58,870 nt of DNA from the NCBI GenBank assembly GCA_964368495.1, contig CAYJAJ010000010.1:1-58870 (forward strand). Direction: 5' to 3'. The translations under genes were made by a program, and so were the position numbers. The notes under the pieces are model-generated. The model saw only the letters and a list, made by a program, of their open reading frames with translations. It had not been told where the DNA came from and did no database searches. Positions 1 through 7,679 of the stretch are shown piece by piece. Source of the stretch: CALVGQ01 sp964368495 (GTDB lineage Bacteria > Bacillota_I > Bacilli_A > Erysipelotrichales > Erysipelotrichaceae). The stretch's first letter is position 1, and each line of letters starts with the position of its first letter.

Positions 1-40
1 TTTTTTTGAAATAAGCTGCATATAATTTACTGTTTTCCAT
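1..40 (-). CDS. 5' end of a leftward gene, product unknown
   Basis: Only the first 13 codons lie in the window. An ATG at 40-38 on the minus strand reads MENSKLYAAYFKK and stays open to the window edge. A good ribosome site (AAGGAG) sits 5 to 6 bases upstream at about 46-51. The fragment is too short to assign a family. It is divergent from the promoter at 133-161, so 41-132 should hold its own promoter, which I could not place. Confidence 0.5.
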   Translation of the reverse strand, partial: MENSKLYAAYFKK

Positions 41-132
41 ATATTCTCCTTTTCTGCATAATTTGTAAAAAAGTGGATATTTTTTAATAGATTTAAAGCC
101 ATTATTTACGATATTTTGCATAAATAATAACG

Positions 133-161
133 TTGAAAACGAGGTTTTTCACTTCTATAAT
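133..161 (+). promoter_or_regulatory. sigma-A-type promoter for the small peptide ORF
   Basis: TTGAAA at 133-138 and TATAAT at 156-161 are separated by 17 bases, close to the vegetative consensus. Transcription would start near 168, about 30 bases before the GTG of the 32-codon ORF, and may continue into the two HTH genes because no terminator is seen before 372. Confidence 0.7.
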
Positions 162-197
162 TTTAGTATAGGGCCTATTAGAAAGTAGAGAATAAAA

Positions 198-296
198 GTG
201 AATAAATTACATTATTTAATCGCTCTAGGACTAATAGTTGCGGCTCCTTTAGTATCGTTTGTGGCTGGAATTGGTTTTAGGGGAATACCTCTTTAA
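198..296 (+). CDS. putative 32-aa hydrophobic peptide
   Basis: A GTG-initiated ORF of 32 codons encodes a peptide with a short basic head (MNKLHY), one continuous hydrophobic stretch of about 20 residues rich in Ala, Val, Leu and Gly, and a short tail ending in RGIPL. It is a candidate single-pass membrane or secreted peptide. Support comes from the strong promoter just upstream and the position ahead of two small Cro/C1 regulators, an arrangement seen for signalling peptides, bacteriocin-like peptides and type I or II toxins. Against it, the ribosome site is weak (AGAG about 8 bases upstream). Family unknown. Confidence 0.4.
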   Translation: MNKLHYLIALGLIVAAPLVSFVAGIGFRGIPL

Positions 297-371
297 TAGT
301 AAATAGGCTGTACGATTTTATCGAAATAATTATAACATTCAAGTTCAATAAAAGAAAGAAGATGTTAAATC

Positions 372-629
372 ATGTATAAAAGTGCTTTGAAAATAAGTTT
401 AAGTGTTGCGATGCAAAGAAGAATTAAAATGCTGTGTGATGAAAGAAATTGGAGTTTATCAGAAACTGCTAGAAAAAGTAGAGTTCCAAAATCTTCGTTA
501 AGCTCTTTAATGAACAATGCTACGCAATGTATATCAACAGATAATCTTGCGAAGCTAACGATAGCGTTTGATATATCTTTAGCAGAGTTCTTCAACGATG
601 AATTATTTGATAATATAGTTGTCGAATGA
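372..629 (+). CDS. small XRE (Cro/C1-type) HTH regulator
   Basis: An 85-aa protein that is almost wholly one HTH domain: a first helix (RRIKMLCDERNWSLSE), the turn and recognition helix (TARKSRVPKSSLSSLMN), then NLAKLTIAFDISLAEFF, the usual end of the Cro/C1 fold where residency in helix 5 is followed by 'L.EFF'. It should bind DNA as a dimer. Its last four bases overlap the next HTH gene (ATGA), so the two are translationally coupled. No toxin-like partner with a known domain is adjacent; the nearest candidate effector is the hydrophobic peptide upstream. The ribosome site before this ATG is poor (AAGAAG, about 10 bases away). Confidence 0.8.
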   Translation: MYKSALKISLSVAMQRRIKMLCDERNWSLSETARKSRVPKSSLSSLMNNATQCISTDNLAKLTIAFDISLAEFFNDELFDNIVVE

Positions 630-865
630 AAGTTGATGAAGCATTGCATGCTAGGATATTAGAGTTATTGCCAAAGCATGAAAATCTATCTGAATTTAGT
701 TTGAATGTGGGACTGTGCTACAATACACTACATAATTTTACATATCGGAAAAAAGGGAAATTATCGCTAAAGACTGTGTATAAAATATGTGATTATTTAG
801 GATGTTCCTTATCAGAGTTTTTTAATACAGAATATTTTAACTCGATGAATGTTAAAAAAAGCTAG
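626..865 (+). CDS. second small XRE-like HTH protein
   Basis: A 79-aa protein starting on the ATGA overlap with the preceding HTH gene. It keeps the Cro/C1 layout (NLSEFSLNVGLCYNTLHNF, then LSLKTVYKICDYLGCSLSEFF) but its recognition helix differs strongly from that of its partner, so the two probably have distinct DNA sites or form a heterodimer. Both end in the same 'LSEFF' or 'LAEFF' motif, suggesting an old tandem duplication. A shared terminator follows at 872-897. Confidence 0.75.
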   Translation: MKVDEALHARILELLPKHENLSEFSLNVGLCYNTLHNFTYRKKGKLSLKTVYKICDYLGCSLSEFFNTEYFNSMNVKKS

Positions 866-871
866 CTAAAT

Positions 872-897
872 AAAAAGACTGCGTGAGCAGTCTTTTT
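872..897. terminator. bidirectional intrinsic terminator
   Basis: AAAAAGACTGC and GCAGTCTTTTT form an 11-bp stem with a GTGA loop. It has a T-run in both directions, so it ends the rightward HTH pair and the leftward trmD, whose stop codon lies inside it. Confidence 0.9.
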
Positions 898-1618
898 AGA
901 TGTTTTCTTCATTAATTTCTTTTAATAGTATCTTTTCTTCTTCAGTATATAGGTAATTTTGCAGTAAATCAGGACGATGAATTAAGGTTCTTCTAAGTGA
1001 TTCTTTTAATCTGTATTTTTCAATATTTTTATGGTGCCCGCTTAAAAGTACTTCAGGGACTTGATAACCTTCAAAATTATCGGGTTTTGTATACTGTGGG
1101 TATTCAAGTAAATTATTCTCAAATGATTCCTCTTGATGACTTGCCTCTACTATTGCACCATCTAGCAAGCGAATAACTGCATCGGAAATAACCATTGAAG
1201 CTAATTCTCCACCAGTTAAAATATAATCTCCGATGCTTAGTGCACCATCTACATAGTTTTCAACACGTGCATCAATTCCTTCATAGTGTCCACAAATCAA
1301 TACGATATGCTCAATTTTTGCAAGTTCTTTAATTACCTCTTGTTTAAGCTTTGTTCCATACGGTGCCATAATATATGATTTAGTATTTTCTTGTTTTACA
1401 GATTTAAGCGCATCGACAAGGGGCTGACAAGTCATTACCATTCCATGACCTCCGCCATATGGAGTATCATCAACGGTTTTATGTTTATTTGATGAAAAAG
1501 ATCGTATGTCGATTACATCAATATCCACAACATTTTTGTTAATAGCTCTTTTGATAATTGAAGTGGTTTTAAATCCATCAAACATTTCAGGAAATAGTGT
1601 TAAAATTGTTATTTTCAT
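896..1618 (-). CDS. trmD: tRNA (guanine-N1)-methyltransferase TrmD
   Basis: TrmD methylates G37 of tRNAs with SAM, preventing +1 frameshifting. The 240-aa length is normal. The trefoil-knot SAM site is visible as PYGGGHGMV near residue 55, ICGHYEGIDARVE near 110 and SIGDYILTGGELA near 128; the C-terminal part has SGHHKNIEKYR. It starts at an ATG overlapping the rimM stop by four bases. It is last in the leftward rpsP-khpA-rimM-trmD unit. In many Firmicutes rplS follows trmD; here a terminator and convergent HTH genes follow instead. Confidence 0.97.
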   Translation of the reverse strand: MKITILTLFPEMFDGFKTTSIIKRAINKNVVDIDVIDIRSFSSNKHKTVDDTPYGGGHGMVMTCQPLVDALKSVKQENTKSYIMAPYGTKLKQEVIKELAKIEHIVLICGHYEGIDARVENYVDGALSIGDYILTGGELASMVISDAVIRLLDGAIVEASHQEESFENNLLEYPQYTKPDNFEGYQVPEVLLSGHHKNIEKYRLKESLRRTLIHRPDLLQNYLYTEEEKILLKEINEENI

Positions 1619-2118
1619 AAAAGCCCCTCGATAACATTAACAATAATTTTGTTTTCATTTAAATTAACATCTTTAATAAAAGATGGAACATATGGAATCA
1701 GAACATCTTTATCTGCTGTTTTTATTCTTAATATTGAGTGAGCACCTGTTGGTTCAACATCAATCACTGTGCCAATGTTTGTGTTGTTTTGATCGACAAC
1801 AGTTAACCCTTTTAGTTCGAATACATAATATTCGTCTTTATTAAGATGGTGCAAGTCCTCTTTTTTAATGAATAATTCTTTTTTGCTGTATTTTTCAATT
1901 AAATTGATATCCAAGTGTTTTTCAAAACTTATTATTGGTTGATTTTTATGTACTTTAAATGAAGCGATTTTAAAAGCAGTCATTTCATTGTCGATTTCTA
2001 AATATATGGTATTCCCTTTTCTAAATCTTATCTCACTAAAATCAGTCATACTAAATACTTTCATTTCACCTTTTAAACCAAAAGGTTTAATTAAAGCGCC
2101 AATCTTTATCCATTCCAT
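1615..2118 (-). CDS. rimM: 16S rRNA processing factor RimM
   Basis: RimM helps maturation of the 30S head region and binds S19. The 167-aa product begins MEWIKIGALIKPFGLKGEMKV, the typical RimM N-terminal barrel, and ends with the PRC-barrel part (YYVFELKGLTVVD, GAHSILRI, LIPYVPSFIKDV). I chose the ATG at 2118, which has GGAGG seven bases upstream; the frame is open further upstream but that extension crosses the terminator and is not typical. The stop overlaps the trmD start. Confidence 0.95.
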   Translation of the reverse strand: MEWIKIGALIKPFGLKGEMKVFSMTDFSEIRFRKGNTIYLEIDNEMTAFKIASFKVHKNQPIISFEKHLDINLIEKYSKKELFIKKEDLHHLNKDEYYVFELKGLTVVDQNNTNIGTVIDVEPTGAHSILRIKTADKDVLIPYVPSFIKDVNLNENKIIVNVIEGLL

Positions 2119-2137
2119 ACATACACCTCCATTATTT

Positions 2138-2160
2138 AAAAAAGGATGCAATAGCATCCT
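2138..2160 (-). terminator. intrinsic terminator between khpA and rimM
   Basis: On the minus strand AGGATGC, loop TATT and GCATCCT form a 7-bp stem followed by five T. It overlaps the khpA stop codon and lies about 20 bases before the rimM start. It probably lets only part of the transcription that begins at rpsP pass into rimM-trmD. Confidence 0.75.
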
Positions 2161-2407
2161 AATATGATTCAAATTTAATTGAAATCTTTTTGTCTTCGAT
2201 TCTAGATGCGATTGACATCATTTGACGAAGTGCACTAGCCATCGATCCTTGGCGACCAATTAATCTAGCAACATCTTCACTTTTCGCATAGACATACAAT
2301 ACAACTTCTTTAGGATTTAAACTCGGCATTGTTTTGACAGAGATAGCATCTTTATCATCTGCAATTGGCAATACCAAATCATATAAAGTTTTTTCTAATT
2401 CAGTCAT
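2159..2407 (-). CDS. khpA: KH-domain RNA-binding protein KhpA
   Basis: An 82-aa single KH-domain protein with the RNA-contacting GXXG loop visible as LIGRQGSMASALR near residues 49-61. KhpA usually pairs with KhpB (Jag) to bind many RNAs and affect cell division and elongation in Firmicutes. It lies two bases after rpsP in the usual rpsP-khpA order. Its stop codon lies inside a terminator hairpin. Confidence 0.92.
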   Translation of the reverse strand: MTELEKTLYDLVLPIADDKDAISVKTMPSLNPKEVVLYVYAKSEDVARLIGRQGSMASALRQMMSIASRIEDKKISIKFESY

Positions 2408-2409
2408 AA

Positions 2410-2685
2410 TTATTTTTTAGCAGCACGTTTTTCATCGTTGAAACGTTTCATGATACCTTCTTTTGATAAGATATTACGAACTGTATCAGTCGGTTGTGCT
2501 CCATTGTTTAACCATTTTAATGCTAATTCAGCATTAACTTTAACATCAGCTGGTTCAGTTGTTGGATTGTATGTTCCAATTACTTCGATATCACGTCCAT
2601 CACGAGGTGAACGAGAGTCTGCTGCAACAATTCTATAGAAAGGAGCTTTTTTTGCACCCATTCTTTTTAAGCGTAATTTTACCAT
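2410..2685 (-). CDS. rpsP: 30S ribosomal protein S16
   Basis: A 91-aa S16: MVKLRLKRMGAKKAPFYRIV, SRSPRDGRDIEVIGTYNP and the C-terminal PTDTVRNILSKEG are family hallmarks. The ATG at 2685 is preceded by GGAGG at about 8 bases; an upstream in-frame ATG at 2700 would add MEEFK but consumes the ribosome site, so it is rejected. First gene of the leftward operon, with its own promoter at 2716-2743. Confidence 0.97.
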   Translation of the reverse strand: MVKLRLKRMGAKKAPFYRIVAADSRSPRDGRDIEVIGTYNPTTEPADVKVNAELALKWLNNGAQPTDTVRNILSKEGIMKRFNDEKRAAKK

Positions 2686-2715
2686 TTTAAATTCCTCCAT
2701 TTAATTTACTTTATT

Positions 2716-2743
2716 AGTTTAACACAAAAAAAAGAAGTGTCAA
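2716..2743 (-). promoter_or_regulatory. promoter of the rpsP operon
   Basis: On the minus strand TTGACA (2743-2738) and TAAACT (2721-2716) are 16 bases apart, about 30 bases before the S16 start. A 20-bp sequence repeated elsewhere in the window lies immediately upstream of the -35 box. Confidence 0.75.
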
Positions 2744-2745
2744 GC

Positions 2746-2765
2746 AAAAAAGCTTTACAGATAGT
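2746..2765 (+). repeat. 20-bp direct repeat, copy 1
   Basis: AAAAAAGCTTTACAGATAGT occurs here and again, identical and in the same orientation, at 5590-5609. The two copies flank the surface lipoprotein gene. The core TTACAGATAG occurs a third time near 6774-6783. Confidence 0.9.
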
Positions 2766-3087
2766 CAAGCTCTTTTTAATAAACATACAAGCCTACCTAA
2801 AATTACAAATTAAACATATCATTTATAATTATTATTCGATTAAGCTTGTATTACTATACGTGGTAAATTTAGAAAACATATGTGAACTTACACGAATTAT
2901 TTATTGAATATACCATTTTATGGTATGTATTCAAATACCAATAATATTGACATACTCATGTTTAACTGTTTTGAATTAAAGTACTATGTACCAAGGTGTA
3001 CAAGCCCTATATAATAATTAAGTTATTATAGGGATTATTTTTACGATTGTTCGAAAAGACATCTTTTACTTCAAGTACATATCACAT
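2766..3087. other. intergenic, rich in palindromes
   Basis: No gene is visible in these about 320 bases. They hold several inverted repeats: an ATACCAT/ATGGTAT hairpin near 2925-2950, and CCCTATA (3005-3011) with TATAGGG (3027-3033) followed by ATTATTTTT, which resembles a rightward terminator although no rightward gene precedes it. A TTGACA lies near 2948 without a clear -10 box. It may carry a small rightward transcript. Confidence 0.5.
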
Positions 3088-3150
3088 AAAAAAAGACAAA
3101 GGAAATACCCTTGTCCTATAGCGTTGTAAGGGATGTTCCTTTCAACGCTA
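3088..3150 (-). terminator. double hairpin terminator of the surface lipoprotein gene
   Basis: Reading leftward after the stop, a first hairpin pairs TAGCGTTG with CAACGCTA (3119-3150). A second pairs GACAAGGG with CCTTTGTC (3095-3115, one G-T pair) and runs into seven T. The second is a standard intrinsic terminator. Confidence 0.85.
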
Positions 3151-3174
3151 TTTTAATTTATGTATTGTTTTATC

Positions 3175-5407
3175 TTATGGCAGCAATTCATATTTGCCGC
3201 CTGCACCGCCATCTTTGCCACTTGGGTCTACTGCAGCTTGTTGGTCTTTAGTACTCCCACCAATAGCCGCACCATTTCCACCGGTGCCACCAATCGCCGT
3301 GGAACCACCTACGCCACCAGTGCCACCTATTGCAGACAAAGTGCCTGTATTTGTTAGCGTATTTGCATTTATTCCTATGCCACCGTCTCCTCCGTCACCT
3401 TTAATGCCCCCACCGTTTCCTCCAGTGCCACCTGTCACTTTTAATGTGCCAGATGTGTTGTTTATGCTATCTACCTTTATTCCTATGCCACCAGTGCCGC
3501 CATTTTGACCATTACTCCAGTCTGGATTGGCATAACCTGTAGCACCTTTGCCGCCTCTTGCATCAATTGTTCCGTTAATTAAATTAATAGCACCGTTAGA
3601 ATTAATAGCAATTCCACCGATTCCACCTTCACCCGCTGTTCCGCCATTTCCACCGTTACCACCTATTGCTAGAAGGTTGGCTCCCCCATCAACTGTTAGA
3701 GTGCCATTTGCTATTTCCAATGCATTACCACCTACAGCTCCATTGTTGAAGCCACCAACACCAGTTCCACCGCTATCGCCGGCGCCACCGTTTAATTGAA
3801 AGTTGCCTGAACCACTATACAAGACATCACCGTATATGGCTATGCCCACTCCGCCTCTGTCGCCACTGTCGTCGGCTGAACTTCCATATCCGCCATTTCC
3901 ACCTTGTGCCGAAAAACTATTTGTGCCACTATGTGTAAATGTTCCACCTATATTTGCTCCTATACCGCCGTTGCCACTTCCAGCGCCTAAGCCTCCGTGT
4001 GCTGAAAACGTACCAGCTCCTCTGTACACAACGTTACCACCAACATCTATGCCATTTTTTGTACTTGCACCCCGTGCAAGTATTGCACCGCCTGTGGTGT
4101 CTATTGTTAGATCACCTGTGACAACATAGCCATGCGCTTCTACTGCTGTAGATGAATAATCGCCATAATTAATTTTTCCATTACCAGTAAATGTTAAGTT
4201 GCCACCCACATAAATTTCGTTTGTGCTTGCTGGAGCGGCTATAGTGCCGTTAGCCTCTAACTTGTTAGTATCTGTAATATCAATTGTTAAGTCCTGAGTT
4301 GCATATATAACTGCCGTTGCAACATCACCTGCTGTGGCGGTGTAGGTTAACTCTGCGCCATCAAGTGCCAATGTTTTTGTTACATCATCATAGCTAACTT
4401 TCCCGTTTGCCAAAACATCAGGGGCGTTAGCTGATGTTATCTGTGTACCTGCCACCCATACATTATATGTTATTGGTGCAGGTGTTGGTNNNNNNNNNNN
4501 NNNNNNNNNNNNNNNNNNNNNNNNNNNNNNNNNNNNNNNNNNNNNNNNNNNNNNNNNNNNNNNNNNNNNNNNNNNNNNNNNNNNNNNNNGTTGGAGTTGG
4601 TACTGTCGTTGGTGTTGGTGTTTGCGCATCACTAAACACACTTGCCATTATTACATCACTTGTAAGCTTAGCACCAGTGTCGCTTTGTGTTACAACACAA
4701 TAATAAAACTGTCTAAATGGGCTATTTGTAGCAAGTGATAAACTTGCACTTGTTTCATTCTCAAGTTCTTTACCGTCATTTATATCATTTGTTAAACTTG
4801 TATACCACTGATAAGTTAAAGTTCCACTTCCACTTGCTTCAACGCTTAATGTAAGCAAAGAACCAACTGAAACACTTGTGTTTACAGGTTGCTGTGTAAT
4901 GGCAAATGTTTCATTTACATTACCAGCTGTGTCATCGCCATCTGTTGGGTTAATAACCTCAACAGTAAAGTTAAATTCTGTTCGATTAGTTGAAACACCA
5001 TAAAAACGACTTGATACACTGAACAAATCAACACGATACTGCGTTGTTCCAAGTTCATCTATTGGTATTAGAACATCAATTGTTATGCCTGTTTTCATAT
5101 CATCGACAGTATGTTTTACAGTATTCTGAGATATTAAGCCTTTTGTATCATGTAGATCAACACGAAGTCCTCTGTCAACAACATTTTCAGGCATATCCTC
5201 ATCAAACTCTACAAAAAAACTAACAGTAGCAGTTTCCCCTTGCTCAAAAACATACCTGCCAGCGACATCATAATCTTTTGATACATGTGTAATGGTATGT
5301 TCGTATAAATTGTCGCCACCACTACAAGCACTTAAGACAAACATTGTTGCGATTAGTACAAATGACCAAAGTATAAATTTGAATTTTTTATTTTGACTCT
5401 TTTTCAT
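3175..5407 (-). CDS. glycine-rich surface lipoprotein, broken by an assembly gap
   Basis: The N-terminal half is a lipoprotein: KKFKFILWSFVLIATMFVL then lipobox LSAC at the signal peptide end, a beta-rich region, and an Ig-like domain (YQWYTS, RQFYYCVVTQ). It runs into a Pro-Thr repeat cut by 100 N. The other side resumes in the same PTP repeat, then YNVWVAGTQITSANAPDVL and a long array of GGxGG-rich beta repeats, probably a beta-solenoid, ending GGAGGKYELLP. The frames on the two sides differ only because the gap length is arbitrary, so this is most likely one gene. The Gly-rich part is clearly more GC-rich than the surroundings. The ATG at 5407 is preferred; a GTG lies at 5419. Binding target unknown; adhesion or carbohydrate binding is an inference. 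Confidence 0.75.
4490..4589. other. assembly gap (100 N)
   Basis: Exactly 100 N, the conventional size for a gap of unknown length. Both edges are the same GTTGGTG-type repeat encoding Pro-Thr, which explains why assembly failed there. Confidence 0.98.
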
Positions 5408-5533
5408 TAATTCTCTCACTTTCCGCGCTATTTTACTATTATGCGCAATACAAATTGGTACGTATATAGCAACTTCATTTAATAAATATAAATATCCTTA
5501 CAAAACACGGATTTCTGAACATTTGCTTTGTTC

Positions 5534-5562
5534 ATTATAACAAGATATTAAACCTAACTCAA
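5534..5562 (-). promoter_or_regulatory. promoter of the surface lipoprotein gene
   Basis: On the minus strand TTGAGT (5562-5557) and TATAAT (5539-5534) are 17 bases apart. The leader to the ATG at 5407 would be about 120 bases. Confidence 0.65.
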
Positions 5563-5589
5563 CTAAAATTTGGTGAATTGCGACTATGT

Positions 5590-5609
5590 AAAAAAGCTTT
5601 ACAGATAGT
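5590..5609 (+). repeat. 20-bp direct repeat, copy 2
   Basis: Identical to 2746-2765. It sits between the terminator of the lysozyme gene and the promoter of the surface lipoprotein gene. Confidence 0.9.
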
Positions 5610-5631
5610 AAAAACAGTCACTAAGTGACTG
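5610..5631 (-). terminator. terminator of the lysozyme gene
   Basis: CAGTCAC, loop TTA and GTGACTG form a perfect 7-bp stem on the minus strand, followed by five T. It begins seven bases after the stop codon. Confidence 0.85.
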
Positions 5632-5637
5632 CTCTTA

Positions 5638-5945
5638 CTATTCTTGTATTAATAATACTTGATTTGGATAAATAAGGTCAGGATTTACAATGTTGTTAAA
5701 TGTTGCTATTGCATTTACTGTAGTTTTATAAGTTTGAGCAATATCCCAAAGTGTGTCACCTGATTGTACAATATAGCGAATAGTAGTTGGTTGAACTGTT
5801 GAAGTCTCACTAGTTGCAGCTTGAGGAATATGAATTTCTTCCCCTGGATAAATCAAATTAGGATTACTTATATTGTTATAAGCAGCCAATTCACTCACAG
5901 TAGCATCATATTTTTCTGCAATTTCCCATAAAGTATCTCCACTTT
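5638..5945 (-). repeat. tandem LysM-coding repeats
   Basis: The 3' third of the lysozyme gene encodes two related LysM modules of about 45 residues, each with QSGDTLW.IA and NPxLIYP. They are joined by a Thr/Ser-rich linker. Confidence 0.85.
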
Positions 5946-6735
5946 GGACAACATATAATAGGGTACGTGTGACTGGATGTGGGTCAACACTAATAGGATC
6001 ATCTTTAGGATCTTTATTGGTAACACTGTCTGTTTCATCTGAAGAAAGCAATACTCCAGACATAAAAACATCACCATCGACATTTCCATCTATTCCATTC
6101 ACTTTTTCGTCATCTGTATATTGGTAACCAACCCAAGAAGACCATACATCATTTTCAGGAAGAGTGTATTCTTCTGGATTCTCTAAACCCTCGTAGGCAG
6201 CTACCCATAATGGGTATTTTGAAAATTCGCTAGTCCATGTGTTCTCTACGTTATTTGCATCAGTATACACTACAGGTAATACTCCGGTTTGAGAATATAA
6301 TTCTTCAAGAAACGCAATTCCAACAGCATTGATTTCTTCTTTGCTTAAGCTACCAAAAGTTTCAAAATCCATTGCAGGACGCATCGTATAATTGATTCCA
6401 GAAATTAAATTGGCAAAACGAGTAGCTTGTGATTTTGCTTCTTCTTCGGTAGTTGCAGTAACAAAGTAATAAAATCCAAAATCAATTCCAGCAGCCTCTG
6501 CTTTTGTATGATTTTCTTCAAACCTACTATCAGTAATTGTATTTCCATATCCAGCACGGATATATACTGCACTTATACCAGCATTTTTTACTTCATCAAA
6601 ATTAATGTCACCTTGATATACACTAACATCTAGTCCAGACATATGATTAGTTGCATCAACATTAACTAGATTTAGATGTGTGCACATCATTACAGCAATT
6701 AATAAAATAAAGACAAAATAATAATTTTTCTTCAT
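5638..6735 (-). CDS. secreted GH25 lysozyme with two C-terminal LysM domains
   Basis: A 365-aa exported muramidase. After a signal peptide (about residues 1-30) comes a GH25 domain: GLDVSVYQGDINFDEVK, YIRAGYG, and the acidic catalytic motif AMDFETF near residue 120, then PLWVAAYEG and WVGYQYTDDEKVNGIDGNVD. Two LysM repeats follow (YVVQSGDTLWEIAEKYD and YIVQSGDTLWDIAQTYK), which bind peptidoglycan and keep the enzyme on the wall. The ATG at 6735 has AAAGGAG seven bases upstream and is preferred to the in-frame codon five residues earlier. There is no holin or phage gene nearby, so this is a cellular wall hydrolase rather than a phage endolysin. Confidence 0.93.
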   Translation of the reverse strand: MKKNYYFVFILLIAVMMCTHLNLVNVDATNHMSGLDVSVYQGDINFDEVKNAGISAVYIRAGYGNTITDSRFEENHTKAEAAGIDFGFYYFVTATTEEEAKSQATRFANLISGINYTMRPAMDFETFGSLSKEEINAVGIAFLEELYSQTGVLPVVYTDANNVENTWTSEFSKYPLWVAAYEGLENPEEYTLPENDVWSSWVGYQYTDDEKVNGIDGNVDGDVFMSGVLLSSDETDSVTNKDPKDDPISVDPHPVTRTLLYVVQSGDTLWEIAEKYDATVSELAAYNNISNPNLIYPGEEIHIPQAATSETSTVQPTTIRYIVQSGDTLWDIAQTYKTTVNAIATFNNIVNPDLIYPNQVLLIQE

Positions 6736-6958
6736 AGTCACTCCTTTCACTATAGTTTATAAACTAATAATTCTTACAGATAGGCAAATGATAGATATTT
6801 TATAAATAAAATAAAATTCATTTTAAAAAAGTATTAATTAAGTTGAGGTATTCGACAATATATTACAAATTACTCGAGGTATAAATAAGAAAATATTGGT
6901 AAATATATGCATAGAGTACTCAAAGAACAATTTAAACGAAGGTGAAGGTAAGTTATAT

Positions 6959-7537
6959 ATGAAAGTGAATATCTTATTTAAAATAATGACATTATCTACA
7001 ATATTAGCTGCTCCATATTTGGTTGATTTAGCTATAAATATTGATAGTGTTGATGAGGAATATACGCCAGTAGCTATAGAAAATGAAGTTGCAATACCAA
7101 GTTCTTCTTTAATTGAAGAAAAAAGAAACGCTGTTAGATTTACTTCATATTGGGTTGGTGATGGTAGTAGTGCTGATACGACAAGTTCTGGATTAAATTC
7201 AAAAGACTTTGAGGTTAATGAAAATGGGTGGTATACATATCAAAATAAAGTAGTTTTAGCTGCAGCGACAGATATCTGCTTAGAAGCAAAAACTGGGGCT
7301 TGTGGTAAATATAATGAGCTTCCAGAAGGATATAATCTACATAGCTTATATGATGAATTAACGATTTATGTTGATGAGGTAGCGTATGATGCAATTATCT
7401 TAGATTCTTGTGGTGCGAGTTTTTGGCAAGAAGAATATCAACGCTATGATTTATATATCTCCAGTGATAAGTACTTAACTGATATAAAAGGATATGTCGA
7501 AATTGAACAACCAGAAGTTTTAAGAAACAATTCATAA
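6959..7537 (+). CDS. secreted small protein, probable double-psi beta-barrel fold
   Basis: A 192-aa protein with an N-terminal hydrophobic segment (KVNILFKIMTLSTILAAPYLV) that looks like a signal peptide or anchor. The mature part has FTSYWVGDGSSADTTSSG, NGWYTYQNKVVLAAAT and AIILDSCGASFWQEEYQRYDLY, a pattern like the 3D or RlpA-type barrel of wall-lytic enzymes where Asp and Gly residues line the site. The two cysteines of the ICLEAKTGAC region could form a disulphide. The ATG at 6959 is chosen because the signal peptide begins there, although the ribosome site is weak. It is divergent from the lysozyme gene, so a wall role is plausible. Assignment is by pattern only. Confidence 0.6.
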   Translation: MKVNILFKIMTLSTILAAPYLVDLAINIDSVDEEYTPVAIENEVAIPSSSLIEEKRNAVRFTSYWVGDGSSADTTSSGLNSKDFEVNENGWYTYQNKVVLAAATDICLEAKTGACGKYNELPEGYNLHSLYDELTIYVDEVAYDAIILDSCGASFWQEEYQRYDLYISSDKYLTDIKGYVEIEQPEVLRNNS

Positions 7538-7539
7538 TT

Positions 7540-7597
7540 AAAAGCACCCTTGTATCATTTTTGCATAAGCAAATCATTTTACAAAAGGGTGCTTTTT
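7540..7597 (+). terminator. terminator with long stem
   Basis: AAAAGCACCCTT (7540-7551) pairs with AAGGGTGCTTTT (7585-7596) around a long loop, followed by T. It begins right after the stop of the secreted barrel protein. Confidence 0.85.
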
Positions 7598-7679
7598 GTA
7601 TTTATAAAGGAAGTTGTATTTTTAATTCTTCTAACATACAGAAATAAAAGTAGTGTTAAGGTATACCTCTTTTGAAGAA

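Noticed and set aside
3160..4129. Several proline-rich open frames on the plus strand across the surface protein gene
   Set aside because: They are the antisense of GGxGG-coding repeats, which read as Pro-rich; they have no ribosome sites and the minus-strand gene has a clear signal peptide and domain order.
5638..6735. Phage endolysin and a prophage border
   Set aside because: The gene has a signal peptide and two LysM domains, and no holin, tail or integrase gene is near.
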